A stretch of DNA of 64,000 nt from Marinomonas agarivorans. GTDB taxonomy: Bacteria > Pseudomonadota > Gammaproteobacteria > Pseudomonadales > Marinomonadaceae. Of the stretch, positions 8,513 to 18,327 are shown piece by piece; positions within the stretch are counted from its first letter, which is position 1, and every line of letters begins with the position of its first letter. The notes under the pieces were generated by a model, which worked only from the letters and a program-made list of their open reading frames with translations, did no database searches and had not been told where the DNA came from. The stretch lies in contig NHNK02000006.1 of the NCBI GenBank assembly GCA_002173415.2, positions 115,442 through 179,441 on the forward strand, given 5' to 3'. The translations under genes and the position numbers were made by a program.

Positions 8513-9302
8513 GTAAAAAGTAGGCAACGTTATAGGTTAAGGGAATACCTTGGGGAGTGCGCATTTCTTCATACTTAGACAAAAACTGTCGCCATAAGCC
8601 AGGCGTAACTGGACGTTTTTGGCTTGCATCCATTAACACACTGGCTCCTATTTTTTTTAAAGAATGAACAGCTTGCTCTGGCGTATCAAACCACATAGTA
8701 ACAGGTTCAACAAAATGTGAATGCAGATCAAAACCTTCTATAAGAAAAGGCTCTAGTATACGAGTAATAGTATCGTATTTATTGACATGAGGTGCAGCAT
8801 CAAGATCTAGCCATGCTTGTTCTATTTCTGGCATAGAGCCTTGAGACAGTGAAGAAGCTAGAAAGTAGCCTTTTTTTGTTAGTGTACGATTAACTTCTCG
8901 CGCTAAAGCCTTGGGCTGTTGACTCCACTGAATGGCCAAATTCGAAAAAATAAGATCGAATATGTCATGCTTAAAAGGTAACGACTCGGCATCTGCACAC
9001 ACAACAAGCTGGTTAGAGTCTTTACGCGCAACTATTTTTAACATAGACAATGACAAATCAAGCGAAATGAGCTGTTCTGTTTTTGGTTGCAGCAAACTGG
9101 TTGCATTACCCGTACCACACCCCAAATCAAGGACAGAAGAGTAAAAACGAATAGGGCAAAGTGTTATTAACTTCGACAGAACTTGTTGTTGGAAAAGAGC
9201 AAAATCATTATAAGTTTTAGCGGCTCTATCAAAAGATCTGGCAACCTCACGCTTATAACAATTCGCACGTTTGGATTTCTTGTCAGTATAGTCAGTGGCC
9301 AT
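8499..9302 (-). CDS. bioC: Malonyl-ACP O-methyltransferase BioC
   Basis: BioC methylates malonyl-ACP with S-adenosylmethionine, disguising it so that the fatty acid synthase can build pimeloyl-ACP methyl ester. The 267-residue class I methyltransferase has motif I VLDLGCGTGN at residues 57-66 and motif II with Asp near residue 80 (LISLDLS). A lysine- and arginine-rich N terminus (residues 7-22) precedes the fold, as in other BioC proteins. Its start overlaps the bioH stop by 11 bases, so the methyltransferase and the esterase that removes the methyl group are translationally coupled. Confidence 0.93.
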   Translation of the reverse strand: MATDYTDKKSKRANCYKREVARSFDRAAKTYNDFALFQQQVLSKLITLCPIRFYSSVLDLGCGTGNATSLLQPKTEQLISLDLSLSMLKIVARKDSNQLVVCADAESLPFKHDIFDLIFSNLAIQWSQQPKALAREVNRTLTKKGYFLASSLSQGSMPEIEQAWLDLDAAPHVNKYDTITRILEPFLIEGFDLHSHFVEPVTMWFDTPEQAVHSLKKIGASVLMDASQKRPVTPGLWRQFLSKYEEMRTPQGIPLTYNVAYFLLQKP

Positions 9303-10089
9303 TAATGAATTGTGTGATATGAGGTATGAAGTCAGTTAAATTTTCCATAAAAGGCTGGTGAGACATACCATCTAACACAACAGAATTAAGAGGATACAGC
9401 TCATTATTAATGTATTTTAACCAAGTAGAATCCACTAACTCATCGTTCGCACCAAATACATGCAAGCTCGGGACATCCAAAATTTCCAACTCTCTACGAA
9501 CATCCAAACTTTTTAGCAGCCTTAAACCACCTGAAAGAGCAATGGGATTTGAGGTTTTTTCGTTAACCCAATTAGATAACTGCTGCCTTAATTCAGATGC
9601 ATTTTCTGCACCTGCCGTTTGCAGAGCAACAAAACGTTTTAGACCAGCCTTAGGGTCAGTCGCTACTAATTTCGAAAATTCATCGTAGACGCTGTTAGGC
9701 ATCGCCACATCCCAACCGTCTTTTTGCACAAACGCGGGAGTACTAGCAATCGTAATCAAACCTTTTACTTTACTAGAGCGCCTTGCTGCTACATAGGTTG
9801 CAATCATGCCACCAAGGGACCAACCCACCCAAAAAGCCTCTTCTGGAGCTGCAGTAATTAATTGCTCACTCAGAGCGTCAATGTCGTAATTTGGACCGAT
9901 CAACTTACTGTCAATCAGCTCTGAGGATAAAGAAACACCCGGCAAATTGATTAAAACAACATAGTAGTTTTCACTCAGTTTTTGTGCCATTGGCCGAAGA
10001 CATTCTTTTGGCATCGCCCAGCCAGGTACAAGAAAAATAGCCTGCTTTTTGGCATCACCAAAACATTCTTTTTCTAATGTATAACGCAT
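9292..10089 (-). CDS. bioH: Pimeloyl-ACP methyl ester carboxylesterase BioH
   Basis: BioH hydrolyses the pimeloyl-ACP methyl ester, releasing pimeloyl-ACP for BioF. The 265-residue alpha/beta hydrolase shows the oxyanion region VPGWAM at 21-26, the nucleophile elbow GWSLGG with Ser91, an acidic residue in VFGANDELV near residue 213 and the catalytic His in GMSHQPF near residue 242. AAGGA lies upstream of the ATG. In the operon it lies between bioF and bioC, the Pseudomonas arrangement, rather than being unlinked as in E. coli. Confidence 0.93.
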   Translation of the reverse strand: MRYTLEKECFGDAKKQAIFLVPGWAMPKECLRPMAQKLSENYYVVLINLPGVSLSSELIDSKLIGPNYDIDALSEQLITAAPEEAFWVGWSLGGMIATYVAARRSSKVKGLITIASTPAFVQKDGWDVAMPNSVYDEFSKLVATDPKAGLKRFVALQTAGAENASELRQQLSNWVNEKTSNPIALSGGLRLLKSLDVRRELEILDVPSLHVFGANDELVDSTWLKYINNELYPLNSVVLDGMSHQPFMENLTDFIPHITQFINGH

Positions 10090-10103
10090 ACTATTTATCC
10101 TTT

Positions 10104-11291
10104 TTATGCTATCGCTATGCTCAAGGCCTGCAAGAGCACATCAATTTGTTGGTGAGTATGTTGTGCCGACAAAGTCACGCGTAAGCGCGCACGCCCATTC
10201 GCTACCGTTGGAGGTCGAATTGCTGTGCACCAAACACCTTGTTTTTTAAGCGCTTCGCTAAACTGTATTGCTTTGTGGCTCTCTCCAACCAATATTGGTT
10301 GAATTGCAGTCCTTGAGTTTGTCAGAGTCAAACCTAGCTGCTTTGCTCCTGTTCGAAAAGTGGCAATATTGCTGTCTAACTTAGCGCGCAAGTCTTCTCC
10401 TTCGCTCCCACGAATCAGCGACAAACTTGCCTTCGTTGCTCCAGCAATCGCTGGCGACATAGCAGTAGTATAGATGTAAGGTCGTGCGAATTGGGTTAAG
10501 AAATCGGCCATATCATTTGATGTTGCCACAAAAGCACCAGATGTACCAAACGCCTTGCCAAAAGTACCCATTAGTAAAGGTACTTGCGCTTGAGTCAAAT
10601 GATACGTGCCTATTGAACCAACACCATTTTCACCGAAGCAACCAAGGCCATGAGCATCATCAACCATAAATAGCGCATCATGTTCATTAGCAATGCTAGA
10701 CAAAACATCTAATGGCGCAATATCACCGTCCATGCTAAATACCCCGTCTGTGGCGAGCATTTTATGTTGCGCTTGATTTTGTTGCAGTATCCGATTGGCG
10801 GCTTCGCTATCCTTGTGTAAATAACGCTTTAATTTAGCTCCTGAGAGTTTAGCACCATCAAGCAAAGAGGCATGATTTAACTTGTCTTGCACAATCAAAT
10901 CGTTCTTATCAGTCAGAGCAGAAATAACACCAAGATTCGCCATGTACCCGGTGCTAAACAGCATTACTCTTTCATAGCCAAGCCATTGTGCTAGTTCTTC
11001 TTCTAGGCTTTGATGTAGTCGGTTATGACCATTAACTAAGTGGGAAGCACCACTACCAACACCATATTCTGCCGCGGATTGTTTAAGACCTTTTAATAAT
11101 TTTGGGTGGTTGGCAAGGCCAAGGTAATCATTACCGCAGAACATTAAGTATTGCTTATCACCTACCTTAGCGATTGGCGCCTGCCCAGACTCCATTACCA
11201 TTGTTTGACGAAATAAGTTACCTTGCTTTCTTTGAGCAACCGATTCCAACACCCAACTGGGTACAGACGCTATACTCTTATGACTCTTCAT
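10104..11291 (-). CDS. bioF: 8-amino-7-oxononanoate synthase BioF
   Basis: BioF is a PLP enzyme that condenses pimeloyl-ACP with L-alanine to 8-amino-7-oxononanoate. The 395 residues match the alpha-oxoamine synthase family, with the cofactor Asp in DDAHGLGCFGE (about residues 207-217) and the Schiff-base Lys in GTFGKAFG (about 239-246). The substrate loop YLGLANHPK near residues 55-63 is also conserved. It lies 14 bases from bioH and 9 bases from bioB. Confidence 0.96.
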   Translation of the reverse strand: MKSHKSIASVPSWVLESVAQRKQGNLFRQTMVMESGQAPIAKVGDKQYLMFCGNDYLGLANHPKLLKGLKQSAAEYGVGSGASHLVNGHNRLHQSLEEELAQWLGYERVMLFSTGYMANLGVISALTDKNDLIVQDKLNHASLLDGAKLSGAKLKRYLHKDSEAANRILQQNQAQHKMLATDGVFSMDGDIAPLDVLSSIANEHDALFMVDDAHGLGCFGENGVGSIGTYHLTQAQVPLLMGTFGKAFGTSGAFVATSNDMADFLTQFARPYIYTTAMSPAIAGATKASLSLIRGSEGEDLRAKLDSNIATFRTGAKQLGLTLTNSRTAIQPILVGESHKAIQFSEALKKQGVWCTAIRPPTVANGRARLRVTLSAQHTHQQIDVLLQALSIAIA

Positions 11292-11300
11292 AACGAATGT

Positions 11301-12362
11301 CTAGTTAGTTACAGTGGCATCATAAAAGAATTGGGCATCTTTCTGTTTTTCAATGTTCGCGATGATTGCTTGAGCTTGGTCTTCATCTGACTGCTCTTTG
11401 GTTGCTTCAGCATTAATTCCAAGCTTGTTGAAAAGTTGCATATCTTTATTGGCTTCAGGATTCGGCGTAGTGAGCAGTTTTTCCCCATAGAAGATTGAGT
11501 TTGCCCCAGCCATAAAACAAAGTGCTTGAGTTTGTTCGTTCATACCCTCACGGCCAGCCGAAAGTCTTACATATGACTTAGGCATCATAATTCGTGCTAC
11601 AGCAATTGTCCGAATAAAATCAAAAGGGTCTAAATCATCGACATTCGCTAAAGGCGTACCTTCCACTTTAACCAGCATATTGATCGGTACGCTTTCAGGA
11701 TGGGGCGTCATTTCAGATAATTGGCGCAATAAGCCAATTCTGTCCTTTTGCTCTTCTCCCATTCCCATAATTCCACCACAACACAACTTTATGCCAGAAT
11801 CCCGTACTCTACCTAGAGTATCCAAACGATCCTGATAAGAACGAGTTGTGATAATGCTGTTATAGTATTCTGGTGATGTATCAAGATTGTGGTTGTAATA
11901 ATCTAGGCCTGCTTCTGCCAACATTGAGGCTTGTTGGTCGTTTAACGTACCTAGGGTAACACAGGATTCTAGCCCTAATTCTTTAACGCCTTTTACCATT
12001 TCCAATACGTAGGGGAAGTCTCGTTCCGATGGATGTTTCCAAGCTGCGCCCATGCAAAAACGGGTAGCGCCCTTCTCTTTTGCAAGTGCGGCTTCGGTTA
12101 ATACTTTTTCAACCTCCATCAGCCTTTCTTTATCCAACTCCGTATTGTAATGACCACTTTGTGGACAATACTTACAATCTTCAGGGCATGCACCAGTTTT
12201 AATAGAGAGCAGTGTGCTTACTTGCACTTCATTTTTTTTAAAGTTATTTCTGTGAATTGTTTGCGCCTGAAATAGCAGATCCATGAAAGGCAGCTCAAAC
12301 AAAGCTTGAACTTCGTCATAAGTCCAATTATGTTTAGGTTCAAAAGGGATAGTAGCGGACAT
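11301..12362 (-). CDS. bioB: Biotin synthase BioB
   Basis: BioB is the radical-SAM enzyme inserting sulfur into dethiobiotin. The 353-residue protein carries the radical-SAM cluster motif with Cys59, Cys63 and Cys66 (CPEDCKYC), and the later residues Cys (CVTLG), Cys (LCCGG) and Arg (RLSAGRE) expected for the auxiliary [2Fe-2S] site. It is the first gene of the minus-strand bio operon. A GGGAGC ribosome site stands just before the ATG, and the leader predicted from the upstream BirA-type promoter is under 30 nucleotides. Confidence 0.97.
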   Translation of the reverse strand: MSATIPFEPKHNWTYDEVQALFELPFMDLLFQAQTIHRNNFKKNEVQVSTLLSIKTGACPEDCKYCPQSGHYNTELDKERLMEVEKVLTEAALAKEKGATRFCMGAAWKHPSERDFPYVLEMVKGVKELGLESCVTLGTLNDQQASMLAEAGLDYYNHNLDTSPEYYNSIITTRSYQDRLDTLGRVRDSGIKLCCGGIMGMGEEQKDRIGLLRQLSEMTPHPESVPINMLVKVEGTPLANVDDLDPFDFIRTIAVARIMMPKSYVRLSAGREGMNEQTQALCFMAGANSIFYGEKLLTTPNPEANKDMQLFNKLGINAEATKEQSDEDQAQAIIANIEKQKDAQFFYDATVTN

Positions 12363-12395
12363 GATGCTCCCAAAAAGTTGATTGCAAGGATGGCA

Positions 12396-12448
12396 ATACT
12401 AATGAAAACTCTCACACTGTCAATTACAAAAAAAGCAAAAGTTTACTA
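12396..12448 (-). promoter_or_regulatory. Candidate BirA operator and promoter of bioB
   Basis: On the minus strand, TAGTAAACT (12448-12440), 14 bases, then AATTGACAG (12425-12417) resembles the BirA box TTGTAAACC-N14/16-GGTTTACAA. TTGACA inside the right half is a perfect -35; TAGTAT 16 bases on (12401-12396) can serve as -10, placing the start near 12389 and the bioB ATG about 27 nucleotides later. The bioA box has the same layout, which is the strongest support. The box lies within the first codons of comF on the other strand. Confidence 0.7.
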
Positions 12449-13133
12449 CAGATCAAATAAAAAACAGTGCTTTTGTTGCAACACCCCCTCACGACACACA
12501 CTTTGTGATATTTGCCAAAATGGCATTGAAGAAAATGCATTATGCTGCCGCCTTTGCCAAGAGCCAACAGCAACTTCATTAACGCTATGTGGCAAATGCC
12601 AAGTCTGTCCACCTAAGTATCATCAAGTTATAGCGCCATATCTTTATCAGGGATTAATCCAAGCACTCATAAAGCGACTTAAATTTGCAAACAACACCTA
12701 CAGTGCTCAATTGTTATGCGAATTACTCACACCAAAATTAATCGATTACTATAGTCAGCATGGTAATAACATCTGGCCGCAAGCCTTGATTTATGTCCCC
12801 AGCCATCCAAGGCGAATACGAGAGCGTGGTTTTTGCCATATGGCATTACTTGCTAAAACACTGGCCAAACAACTTCCTGTGGAGGTGGCAATTCTCAAGA
12901 ACAGCTTAATCAAGCAGTTACACCAGCCAGCACAACACACACAAGACAAGCAGCAACGGCAAAAAATGAACAACAAGACATTTTTTCTGCAAGGTTATTT
13001 ACCTGAATATATCGTTTTACTGGACGATGTAATGACAACAGGAACAACCGTTAACACTTGTGTCGCCACTCTTCTATCATCAGGACCGAAAAAAATTGAT
13101 GTTTGGTGCTTCGCAAGAACCGCAGCGTTCTAA
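12402..13133 (+). CDS. comF: ComF-family phosphoribosyltransferase-like protein (GntX/ComF)
   Basis: ComF proteins are needed for uptake of transforming DNA in naturally competent bacteria; the E. coli relative GntX is of unclear role. The 243-residue product has an N-terminal four-cysteine zinc finger (CFCCN and LCDIC) plus a second cysteine set (CRLC and CGKC) within the first 70 residues, and a C-terminal PRPP-binding loop VLLDDVMTTGTT. I chose the ATG at 12402 because AAGGATGG lies upstream and because earlier in-frame ATGs run into bioB. This start leaves the bioB operator inside the coding sequence. The gene sits between bioB and bioA, a location common in Pseudomonas relatives. Confidence 0.88.
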   Translation: MKTLTLSITKKAKVYYRSNKKQCFCCNTPSRHTLCDICQNGIEENALCCRLCQEPTATSLTLCGKCQVCPPKYHQVIAPYLYQGLIQALIKRLKFANNTYSAQLLCELLTPKLIDYYSQHGNNIWPQALIYVPSHPRRIRERGFCHMALLAKTLAKQLPVEVAILKNSLIKQLHQPAQHTQDKQQRQKMNNKTFFLQGYLPEYIVLLDDVMTTGTTVNTCVATLLSSGPKKIDVWCFARTAAF

Positions 13134-13148
13134 CTTTACCAACCAAAT

Positions 13149-13203
13149 TAGTAAACCCCAAAAAACCTAGAAGTTGACAAGCAGCAAAGCTCGCAAGTAT
13201 GGT
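13149..13203 (+). promoter_or_regulatory. Candidate BirA operator and promoter of bioA
   Basis: TAGTAAACC (13149-13157), 14 bases, then AGTTGACAA (13172-13180) matches the BirA half-sites at 8 of 9 and 7 of 9 positions. TTGACA (13174-13179) would be the -35, with TATGGT (13198-13203) as a modest -10. Transcription would begin near 13210, which argues for a bioA start downstream of that point. The box differs from the bioB box by only three bases across both halves and has the same 14-base spacer. Confidence 0.7.
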
Positions 13204-13255
13204 TAGCATACAAAATTCAACCACATTCCTAAAAGTCACTCTTACGTCGCAAAAA

Positions 13256-14560
13256 ATGTCGCAAAAAACCGAAACATCAAATATTGAGCAATTAACCACA
13301 CTTGACCAACAGCTTTTATGGCACCCCTATACATCAATGAGTGAACCATCGCCCCAGTATTTAGTAGAAAAAGCACAGGGGATGAACATTTACTTAGCAG
13401 ATGGCAGAGTACTTACAGATGGCACAGCATCATGGTGGAGTGTTATTCATGGTTATAACCATCCGAAAATAACTCAGGCCATACAGGACCAAACGGCTTT
13501 ATTTTCTCATGTTATGTTTGGCGGCCTAACGCACAAGCCCGCTATCAAGTTAGGTGAAAAACTTGTTGAAATTTCTCCCGCTGGATTAGAACGCGTTTTT
13601 TTCTCTGATTCTGGCTCTGTTGCCGTTGAGGTTGCCATGAAAATGGCAATCCAATATTGGCACACTCAAGGCAAACCTCAAAAACAGAAATTTGCGACAC
13701 CGCGTAGTGGCTATCACGGAGACACATTTGCTGCCATGTCGGTTTGCGATCCTGTTAATGGCATGCATGGCATGTTTAGTAGCACGTTAACCAACCAGTT
13801 TTTTCTAGCTCCACCGCCTCAAGGGCTTAACAGCCCCATTGATGAAGACTATCTAATCAGTGTCAGAACGCTTTTTGAACAACATGCCAATAGCATCGCT
13901 GCCTTCATTATCGAACCGGTTGTACAAAATGCTGGCGGCATGAGATTTTATAACCCTTTATATTTATATGAAATCAAACGCATCTGTGAAGCATTTGATG
14001 TGCTATTCATCGCAGATGAAATTGCAACAGGGTTTGGTAGAACAGGAAAAATGTTTGCCTGTGACCACGCCAATATTACACCGGATATTTTGTGCGTTGG
14101 TAAAGCGCTTACTGGTGGAAACATCACACTGGCAGCAACATTAACCAATGACAAAGTTGCACTTGGTATTAGCCAAAAAGGGGGAGTTTTCATGCATGGC
14201 CCCACCTTTATGGCCAACCCTTTAGCCTGTGCAGCCGCTAATGCAAGCTTAGAGCTGTTAGGGAGCTATACTCTAGATAAACTCATTAGTACACTCGCGC
14301 AAAATTTAATTGACGCGTTATCACCCTGCAGAGCACTTAGTTCTGTTTACGATGTTCGTTGTTTTGGCGCGATAGGAGTAGTGGAGTTACATGAGCCAGT
14401 TAATTTAAAAACGATTCAACCTTTATTTGTTGATGAAGGTGTTTGGATCAGACCATTTGGCAAATTAATTTATCTAATGCCACCCTATATCGCCAGCCAA
14501 GATGATCTAAATAAACTAGGGAATGCTATTTTTAAGGTAATAAAGAAAATACGTGGTTAG
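13256..14560 (+). CDS. bioA: Adenosylmethionine-8-amino-7-oxononanoate aminotransferase BioA
   Basis: BioA transfers an amino group from S-adenosylmethionine to 8-amino-7-oxononanoate, giving diaminopelargonate. Conserved segments are LLWHPYTSM near the N terminus, DGTASWWSVIHGY, the PLP Asp in IADEIATGFGRTG and the Schiff-base Lys in GKALTGG. I chose the ATG at 13256 (434 residues) over an in-frame ATG at 13199 because the earlier one would sit inside the predicted -10. Neither has a strong ribosome site. The gene stands apart from the bioB-F-H-C-D operon but shares its BirA-type control. Confidence 0.94.
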   Translation: MSQKTETSNIEQLTTLDQQLLWHPYTSMSEPSPQYLVEKAQGMNIYLADGRVLTDGTASWWSVIHGYNHPKITQAIQDQTALFSHVMFGGLTHKPAIKLGEKLVEISPAGLERVFFSDSGSVAVEVAMKMAIQYWHTQGKPQKQKFATPRSGYHGDTFAAMSVCDPVNGMHGMFSSTLTNQFFLAPPPQGLNSPIDEDYLISVRTLFEQHANSIAAFIIEPVVQNAGGMRFYNPLYLYEIKRICEAFDVLFIADEIATGFGRTGKMFACDHANITPDILCVGKALTGGNITLAATLTNDKVALGISQKGGVFMHGPTFMANPLACAAANASLELLGSYTLDKLISTLAQNLIDALSPCRALSSVYDVRCFGAIGVVELHEPVNLKTIQPLFVDEGVWIRPFGKLIYLMPPYIASQDDLNKLGNAIFKVIKKIRG

Positions 14561-14610
14561 AAATAAACCACAAAAATGAAGGGATATGAATAGAAAACAG
14601 TAATGAAACT

Positions 14611-14631
14611 TGGGGGCAATTGAGGCCCCCA
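14611..14631. terminator. Bidirectional hairpin terminator between bioA and the aer-like gene
   Basis: A seven-base-pair GC-rich stem (TGGGGGC with GCCCCCA) and a seven-base loop lie between the convergent stops of bioA and the chemoreceptor gene. TAATATTTTA follows on the plus strand. The U-tract is interrupted, so termination could be partial. Confidence 0.7.
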
Positions 14632-14642
14632 TAATATTTTAC

Positions 14643-16205
14643 TTAACGCTTAAAACGTTGAGCCAAATTTAGTTGCTCATAGGCTTCTTCTTCGATATTG
14701 GTAATTGCACCAACTGATCGCTCTGCTCTTGCAATGCAAGCTAAATTTAATTCACGCACTTCTTCAAGTTGTTCTTTTAAGGTTCCTGATACAGACTCTT
14801 GCTCACGTGTTGCAATATTGACTTGTGAAGTCATATCGACAATATTCATAATGGCTTGCTCGATAGAAGTCATGTTATCTGCAACTTGCTCTATACGCTC
14901 AACACCTTGCTTCGCTGTATCCGTACCTCGATCAATTGTTTTCAGCACTGCTTCTGTATTTTTCTTCAGCTCTTCGGTCATTTCATTAATGTTCTGTGTC
15001 GCCTGCTGCGTTCGTGTTGCCAAGGCTCTTACTTCATCCGCCACAACCGCAAAACCTCTACCAGCCTCGCCAGCACGAGCAGCTTCTATCGCTGCATTCA
15101 AAGCAAGTAAGTTCGTTTGATCTGCAATATCACTAATCGAATTCACTACTTCATTAATAGTATCGCTGCCTTTTGCTAAAACATCGACAACTTCTTTTGC
15201 ATCACTGATCTCGCTATAGACATCACGAATAGTAGACCCTGTTTGCTGTGCAAGACTTTGACTGGCTCGGGAATCAGAACAAACAGCTTCTGTTGCCTCA
15301 TTAATTTCCTGCACATTTTGAGCAACATCTTTGATGCTACCTAACATTTGATCCGACCCTGTTGAAAACAGATCAAACTTTTCGCTTTGCTGAGCAAACC
15401 CTTCCAAGTTAGTAGAAACGCCATTTTTTACGACGGCAGCTCTAGCATTAAGGTTCTTAGAACTCTCCATAAGCCTTATTCTGAAAGTGTCACTAGCCGC
15501 TTCTTGGTGTAATTGCGCAAATCGCATTGCCGCTTTATTACCAATGCAGTCACAATACATATATTGGCCTAAAAGATTACTGGCCTCTGACGGCAAGCTC
15601 GCTAAGTTTCCTTTCAAAGCATTGTGTTGGTAGTAAGCTAAGAAAAGTCCGATCAGACCGATGAAAACACCTAACACTTTTAGTCCTAGAACATTAGAAC
15701 TTAAAGCAATCAACATAAGCATTACTAATGCAGAGATAGAGGGAATTAGGCTGTTCTTAGCCATAGAAAATAAGAGAGTTAATTTAGGTATGGCAGACTT
15801 CCCTGCATTTACTCTGTCGTATAACTTTTGAGCATGCTTAACTTCAGCAGGCGTAGCTTTACGTCTAACAGATTCATAACCAATGACTTTACCATTATCA
15901 AGAAGCGGGCTAACGTGAGCACTAACCCAGTAATGATCACCATTTTTACAACGATTCTTAACTATTCCTAACCAACTTTTTCCTTCTTTTAAGTTTGCCC
16001 ATAAATCTGCAAACGCTGCAGCAGGAACATCCGGATGACGAATTAAATTGTGTGGCTGACCAATAAGTTCTTCTTGGCTATAACCAGCAACTTCACAGAA
16101 CTCATTATTAACAAAGGTAATTTTCCCTTTAATATCTGTACTCGAAACAAGGATATAATCGTCAGGGAATGCCGCTTCCTTGTTTGTTACTGGCATTTTT
16201 CTCAT
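14643..16205 (-). CDS. Aer-like PAS-domain methyl-accepting chemotaxis protein
   Basis: This 520-residue protein resembles the aerotaxis receptor Aer. An N-terminal PAS domain (about residues 15-120) contains the Aer-type segments [13 protein letters not shown] and [12 protein letters not shown]. Two closely spaced hydrophobic segments (about 150-200) form a membrane hairpin with no large periplasmic domain. A cytoplasmic MCP signalling domain follows, with the hairpin tip [20 protein letters not shown] and ADEVRALA. By analogy it senses redox or oxygen through FAD and signals to CheA. The start is either the first ATG or one three codons later; neither has a strong ribosome site. Confidence 0.9.
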   Translation of the reverse strand: MRKMPVTNKEAAFPDDYILVSSTDIKGKITFVNNEFCEVAGYSQEELIGQPHNLIRHPDVPAAAFADLWANLKEGKSWLGIVKNRCKNGDHYWVSAHVSPLLDNGKVIGYESVRRKATPAEVKHAQKLYDRVNAGKSAIPKLTLLFSMAKNSLIPSISALVMLMLIALSSNVLGLKVLGVFIGLIGLFLAYYQHNALKGNLASLPSEASNLLGQYMYCDCIGNKAAMRFAQLHQEAASDTFRIRLMESSKNLNARAAVVKNGVSTNLEGFAQQSEKFDLFSTGSDQMLGSIKDVAQNVQEINEATEAVCSDSRASQSLAQQTGSTIRDVYSEISDAKEVVDVLAKGSDTINEVVNSISDIADQTNLLALNAAIEAARAGEAGRGFAVVADEVRALATRTQQATQNINEMTEELKKNTEAVLKTIDRGTDTAKQGVERIEQVADNMTSIEQAIMNIVDMTSQVNIATREQESVSGTLKEQLEEVRELNLACIARAERSVGAITNIEEEAYEQLNLAQRFKR

Positions 16206-16377
16206 GGGCGTATACTCAATATTAGGTTTATTTTCAAAAACACTTAGATAACTCTAAGGCAGTGCATTTAATAAAATATTTTCTAATAGATGGCAAGAGC
16301 CCTGACTAGCATTGACTCATTATCACCATCAATTTACACATAATTACCAATATCATCTTTATTCGAATAGGACTATT

Positions 16378-17754
16378 TTACTCATCATCAAACTCCCTGT
16401 AAGCATCTGGAGCAAGATCTTCAAACCGAGTGTATTTGCCAACAAATGATAGTCGACAGGTCCCTATCGGGCCGTTACGTTGCTTACCAATTATAATTTC
16501 TGCAATGCCTTTATAGGGTGTATCTTCGTTGTATACTTCATCTCGATAGACAAAAGAAATAATATCAGCATCTTGCTCAATCGCTCCAGATTCACGTAAA
16601 TCCGAGTTAACTGGACGTTTATTCGGTCTATTTTCGAGGCTTCGATTTAGCTGAGATAGAGCAATAACTGGGCACTGCATTTCTTTGGCGATTGCTTTTA
16701 AAGAGCGTGATATTTCAGAAATTTCATTAGTTCGCCCTTCTGAGTAACCAGGTATTTGCATAAGCTGCAAGTAATCCACCATGATCATGGCCACTTTACC
16801 ATCACCATGCTCTCGAGCAATACGCCTTACTCTGGATCGCATTTCTGTGGGACTGATGCCAGCGGTGTCGTCAATAAATAACTTTCTGTCTTTCAGCATC
16901 TTAACGGCTGACATTAACTTGTCCCAGTCTTCTTGCTGCAATTGACCAGATCTCATACGTGTCTGATCGATACGCCCTAAGGAAGACAGCATCCTCATCA
17001 TCAATTGTTCAGAAGGCATCTCTAAACTGAAAACAATAACGGGCAAGTCCGAAATCATGGCGGCATTTTCGACTAGGTTCATAGCGAAAGTTGTTTTACC
17101 CATGGAAGGGCGCCCTGCGACGATAACCAAATCTGATGCTTGCAGACCAGAAGTCATATCATCTAAGTCGGTAAAACCTGTACTTAGTCCGGTAATGGCA
17201 CCATCTTTGTGGTATAACTCATCGATTTTATCAACGGTTGTGTTCAGAATATCGGAGACAATTCTTGGTGCACCTTGCTGACTCCCACCTTCAGCAATTT
17301 GAAAAATTTTACGCTCTGCTTCATCAAGCACTTCCGCAGCGGTTAGTCCCTCAGGTTGGAATGCACGAGTAGAAATTTCGCTTGCAGTAGAAATCAACCG
17401 TCTTAATAGAGATCTTTCTCGTACAATATCAGCATAACTGGCAATATTTGCAGAACTTGGAGTAGAGTCCGCTACTTCAATGAGATAGGCCATCCCACCT
17501 ATTTCATCAAGCTCACCTCGCTTATCAAGTTTTTCACCTATCGTAACAATATCAACAGGCTCAGACTCATCTGTCAGCTTTGCAATGACAGAAAATATTT
17601 GTTGGTGCTCTGGCCTATAGAAGTCAAACTCCACAACCAACTCAGATACTTTATCCCACGCCTGAGGGTCAAGCATGAGACCACCAATAACAGAGCGTTC
17701 AGCTTCTACTGAATATGGAGGCAATTTAACAGAATTGATATCAAACTCTTCCAC
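16378..17754 (-). CDS. dnaB: Replicative DNA helicase DnaB
   Basis: DnaB is the hexameric 5'-3' helicase of the replication fork. The 458-residue protein has the N-terminal primase-interacting domain (about 15-115), a linker, and a RecA-like ATPase domain with Walker A GRPSMGKT at 214-221. Later motifs MIMVDYLQLM and LSQLNRSLENR are typical. The start is GTG, with an AAGGGTG ribosome site seven bases upstream. It follows the strong terminator behind rplI, so it probably has its own promoter or depends on read-through. Confidence 0.97.
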   Translation of the reverse strand: MEEFDINSVKLPPYSVEAERSVIGGLMLDPQAWDKVSELVVEFDFYRPEHQQIFSVIAKLTDESEPVDIVTIGEKLDKRGELDEIGGMAYLIEVADSTPSSANIASYADIVRERSLLRRLISTASEISTRAFQPEGLTAAEVLDEAERKIFQIAEGGSQQGAPRIVSDILNTTVDKIDELYHKDGAITGLSTGFTDLDDMTSGLQASDLVIVAGRPSMGKTTFAMNLVENAAMISDLPVIVFSLEMPSEQLMMRMLSSLGRIDQTRMRSGQLQQEDWDKLMSAVKMLKDRKLFIDDTAGISPTEMRSRVRRIAREHGDGKVAMIMVDYLQLMQIPGYSEGRTNEISEISRSLKAIAKEMQCPVIALSQLNRSLENRPNKRPVNSDLRESGAIEQDADIISFVYRDEVYNEDTPYKGIAEIIIGKQRNGPIGTCRLSFVGKYTRFEDLAPDAYREFDDE

Positions 17755-17791
17755 ACAAACACCCTTTATTTTTAATTAACCACTAGATTAT

Positions 17792-17831
17792 AAAAAAATA
17801 GGGCAGATGAACGAAGTTCAATTGCCCTATT
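17792..17831 (-). terminator. Rho-independent terminator downstream of rplI
   Basis: On the minus strand AATAGGGCA pairs with TGCCCTATT across a 17-base loop that can itself pair (TGAAC with GTTCA), followed by a run of seven Ts. It lies 30-70 bases after the rplI stop and 37 bases before dnaB, so it ends the rpsF-rpsR-rplI transcript. Confidence 0.88.
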
Positions 17832-17861
17832 TCTTAACGCTCTAAAGTAACGTATCAATAA

Positions 17862-18305
17862 CTATTGAGCAACAACATCCAAAGTAATAGTAACTAATAC
17901 TTCTGGGTGCAGTTGCACGTCGATATCAAAAGAGCCTGTGCTACGAATAACACCATCCGGTAAGCGAATCTCAGATTTAGAAACCTCTAAAGAAGAAGAC
18001 ACTGTTTCTGCAATATCACGCGCGCCAATAGAACCAAATAGTTTACCTTCATCACCAGCATTAGCTTCGATAGTAAAGGTTTTACCATTTAACTTTTCAG
18101 CACGAGCTTCAGCCGCAGATTTGCGCTCAGCAGCTTGTGCTTCTAACTCTGCACGGCGTTCTTCAAAACTTGCAATATTAGCTTTAGTTGCCATTACTGC
18201 TTTTTTGTTAGGTATTAAAAAGTTACGAGCATAACCAGGCTTTACAGTAACCTGATCACCAATACCACCTAGTTTATTTACCTTGTCGAGTAGAATTACA
18301 TTCAT
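17862..18305 (-). CDS. rplI: 50S ribosomal protein L9
   Basis: L9 is a two-domain protein of the large ribosomal subunit. The 147-residue product starts with the conserved [19 protein letters not shown] and [12 protein letters not shown], then a long lysine-rich connecting helix and a C-terminal domain. I chose the ATG at 18305, which has a GAGGTGA ribosome site, over a weak upstream codon. It is the last gene of the rpsF-rpsR-DUF2232-rplI unit. Confidence 0.97.
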   Translation of the reverse strand: MNVILLDKVNKLGGIGDQVTVKPGYARNFLIPNKKAVMATKANIASFEERRAELEAQAAERKSAAEARAEKLNGKTFTIEANAGDEGKLFGSIGARDIAETVSSSLEVSKSEIRLPDGVIRSTGSFDIDVQLHPEVLVTITLDVVAQ

Positions 18306-18327
18306 CTCGATCACCTCTAATCAATTA

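Noticed and set aside
13199-13255. Earlier ATG for bioA at 13199
   Set aside because: It lies within the predicted -10 of the BirA-controlled promoter and has no ribosome site; family N termini fit the later start.
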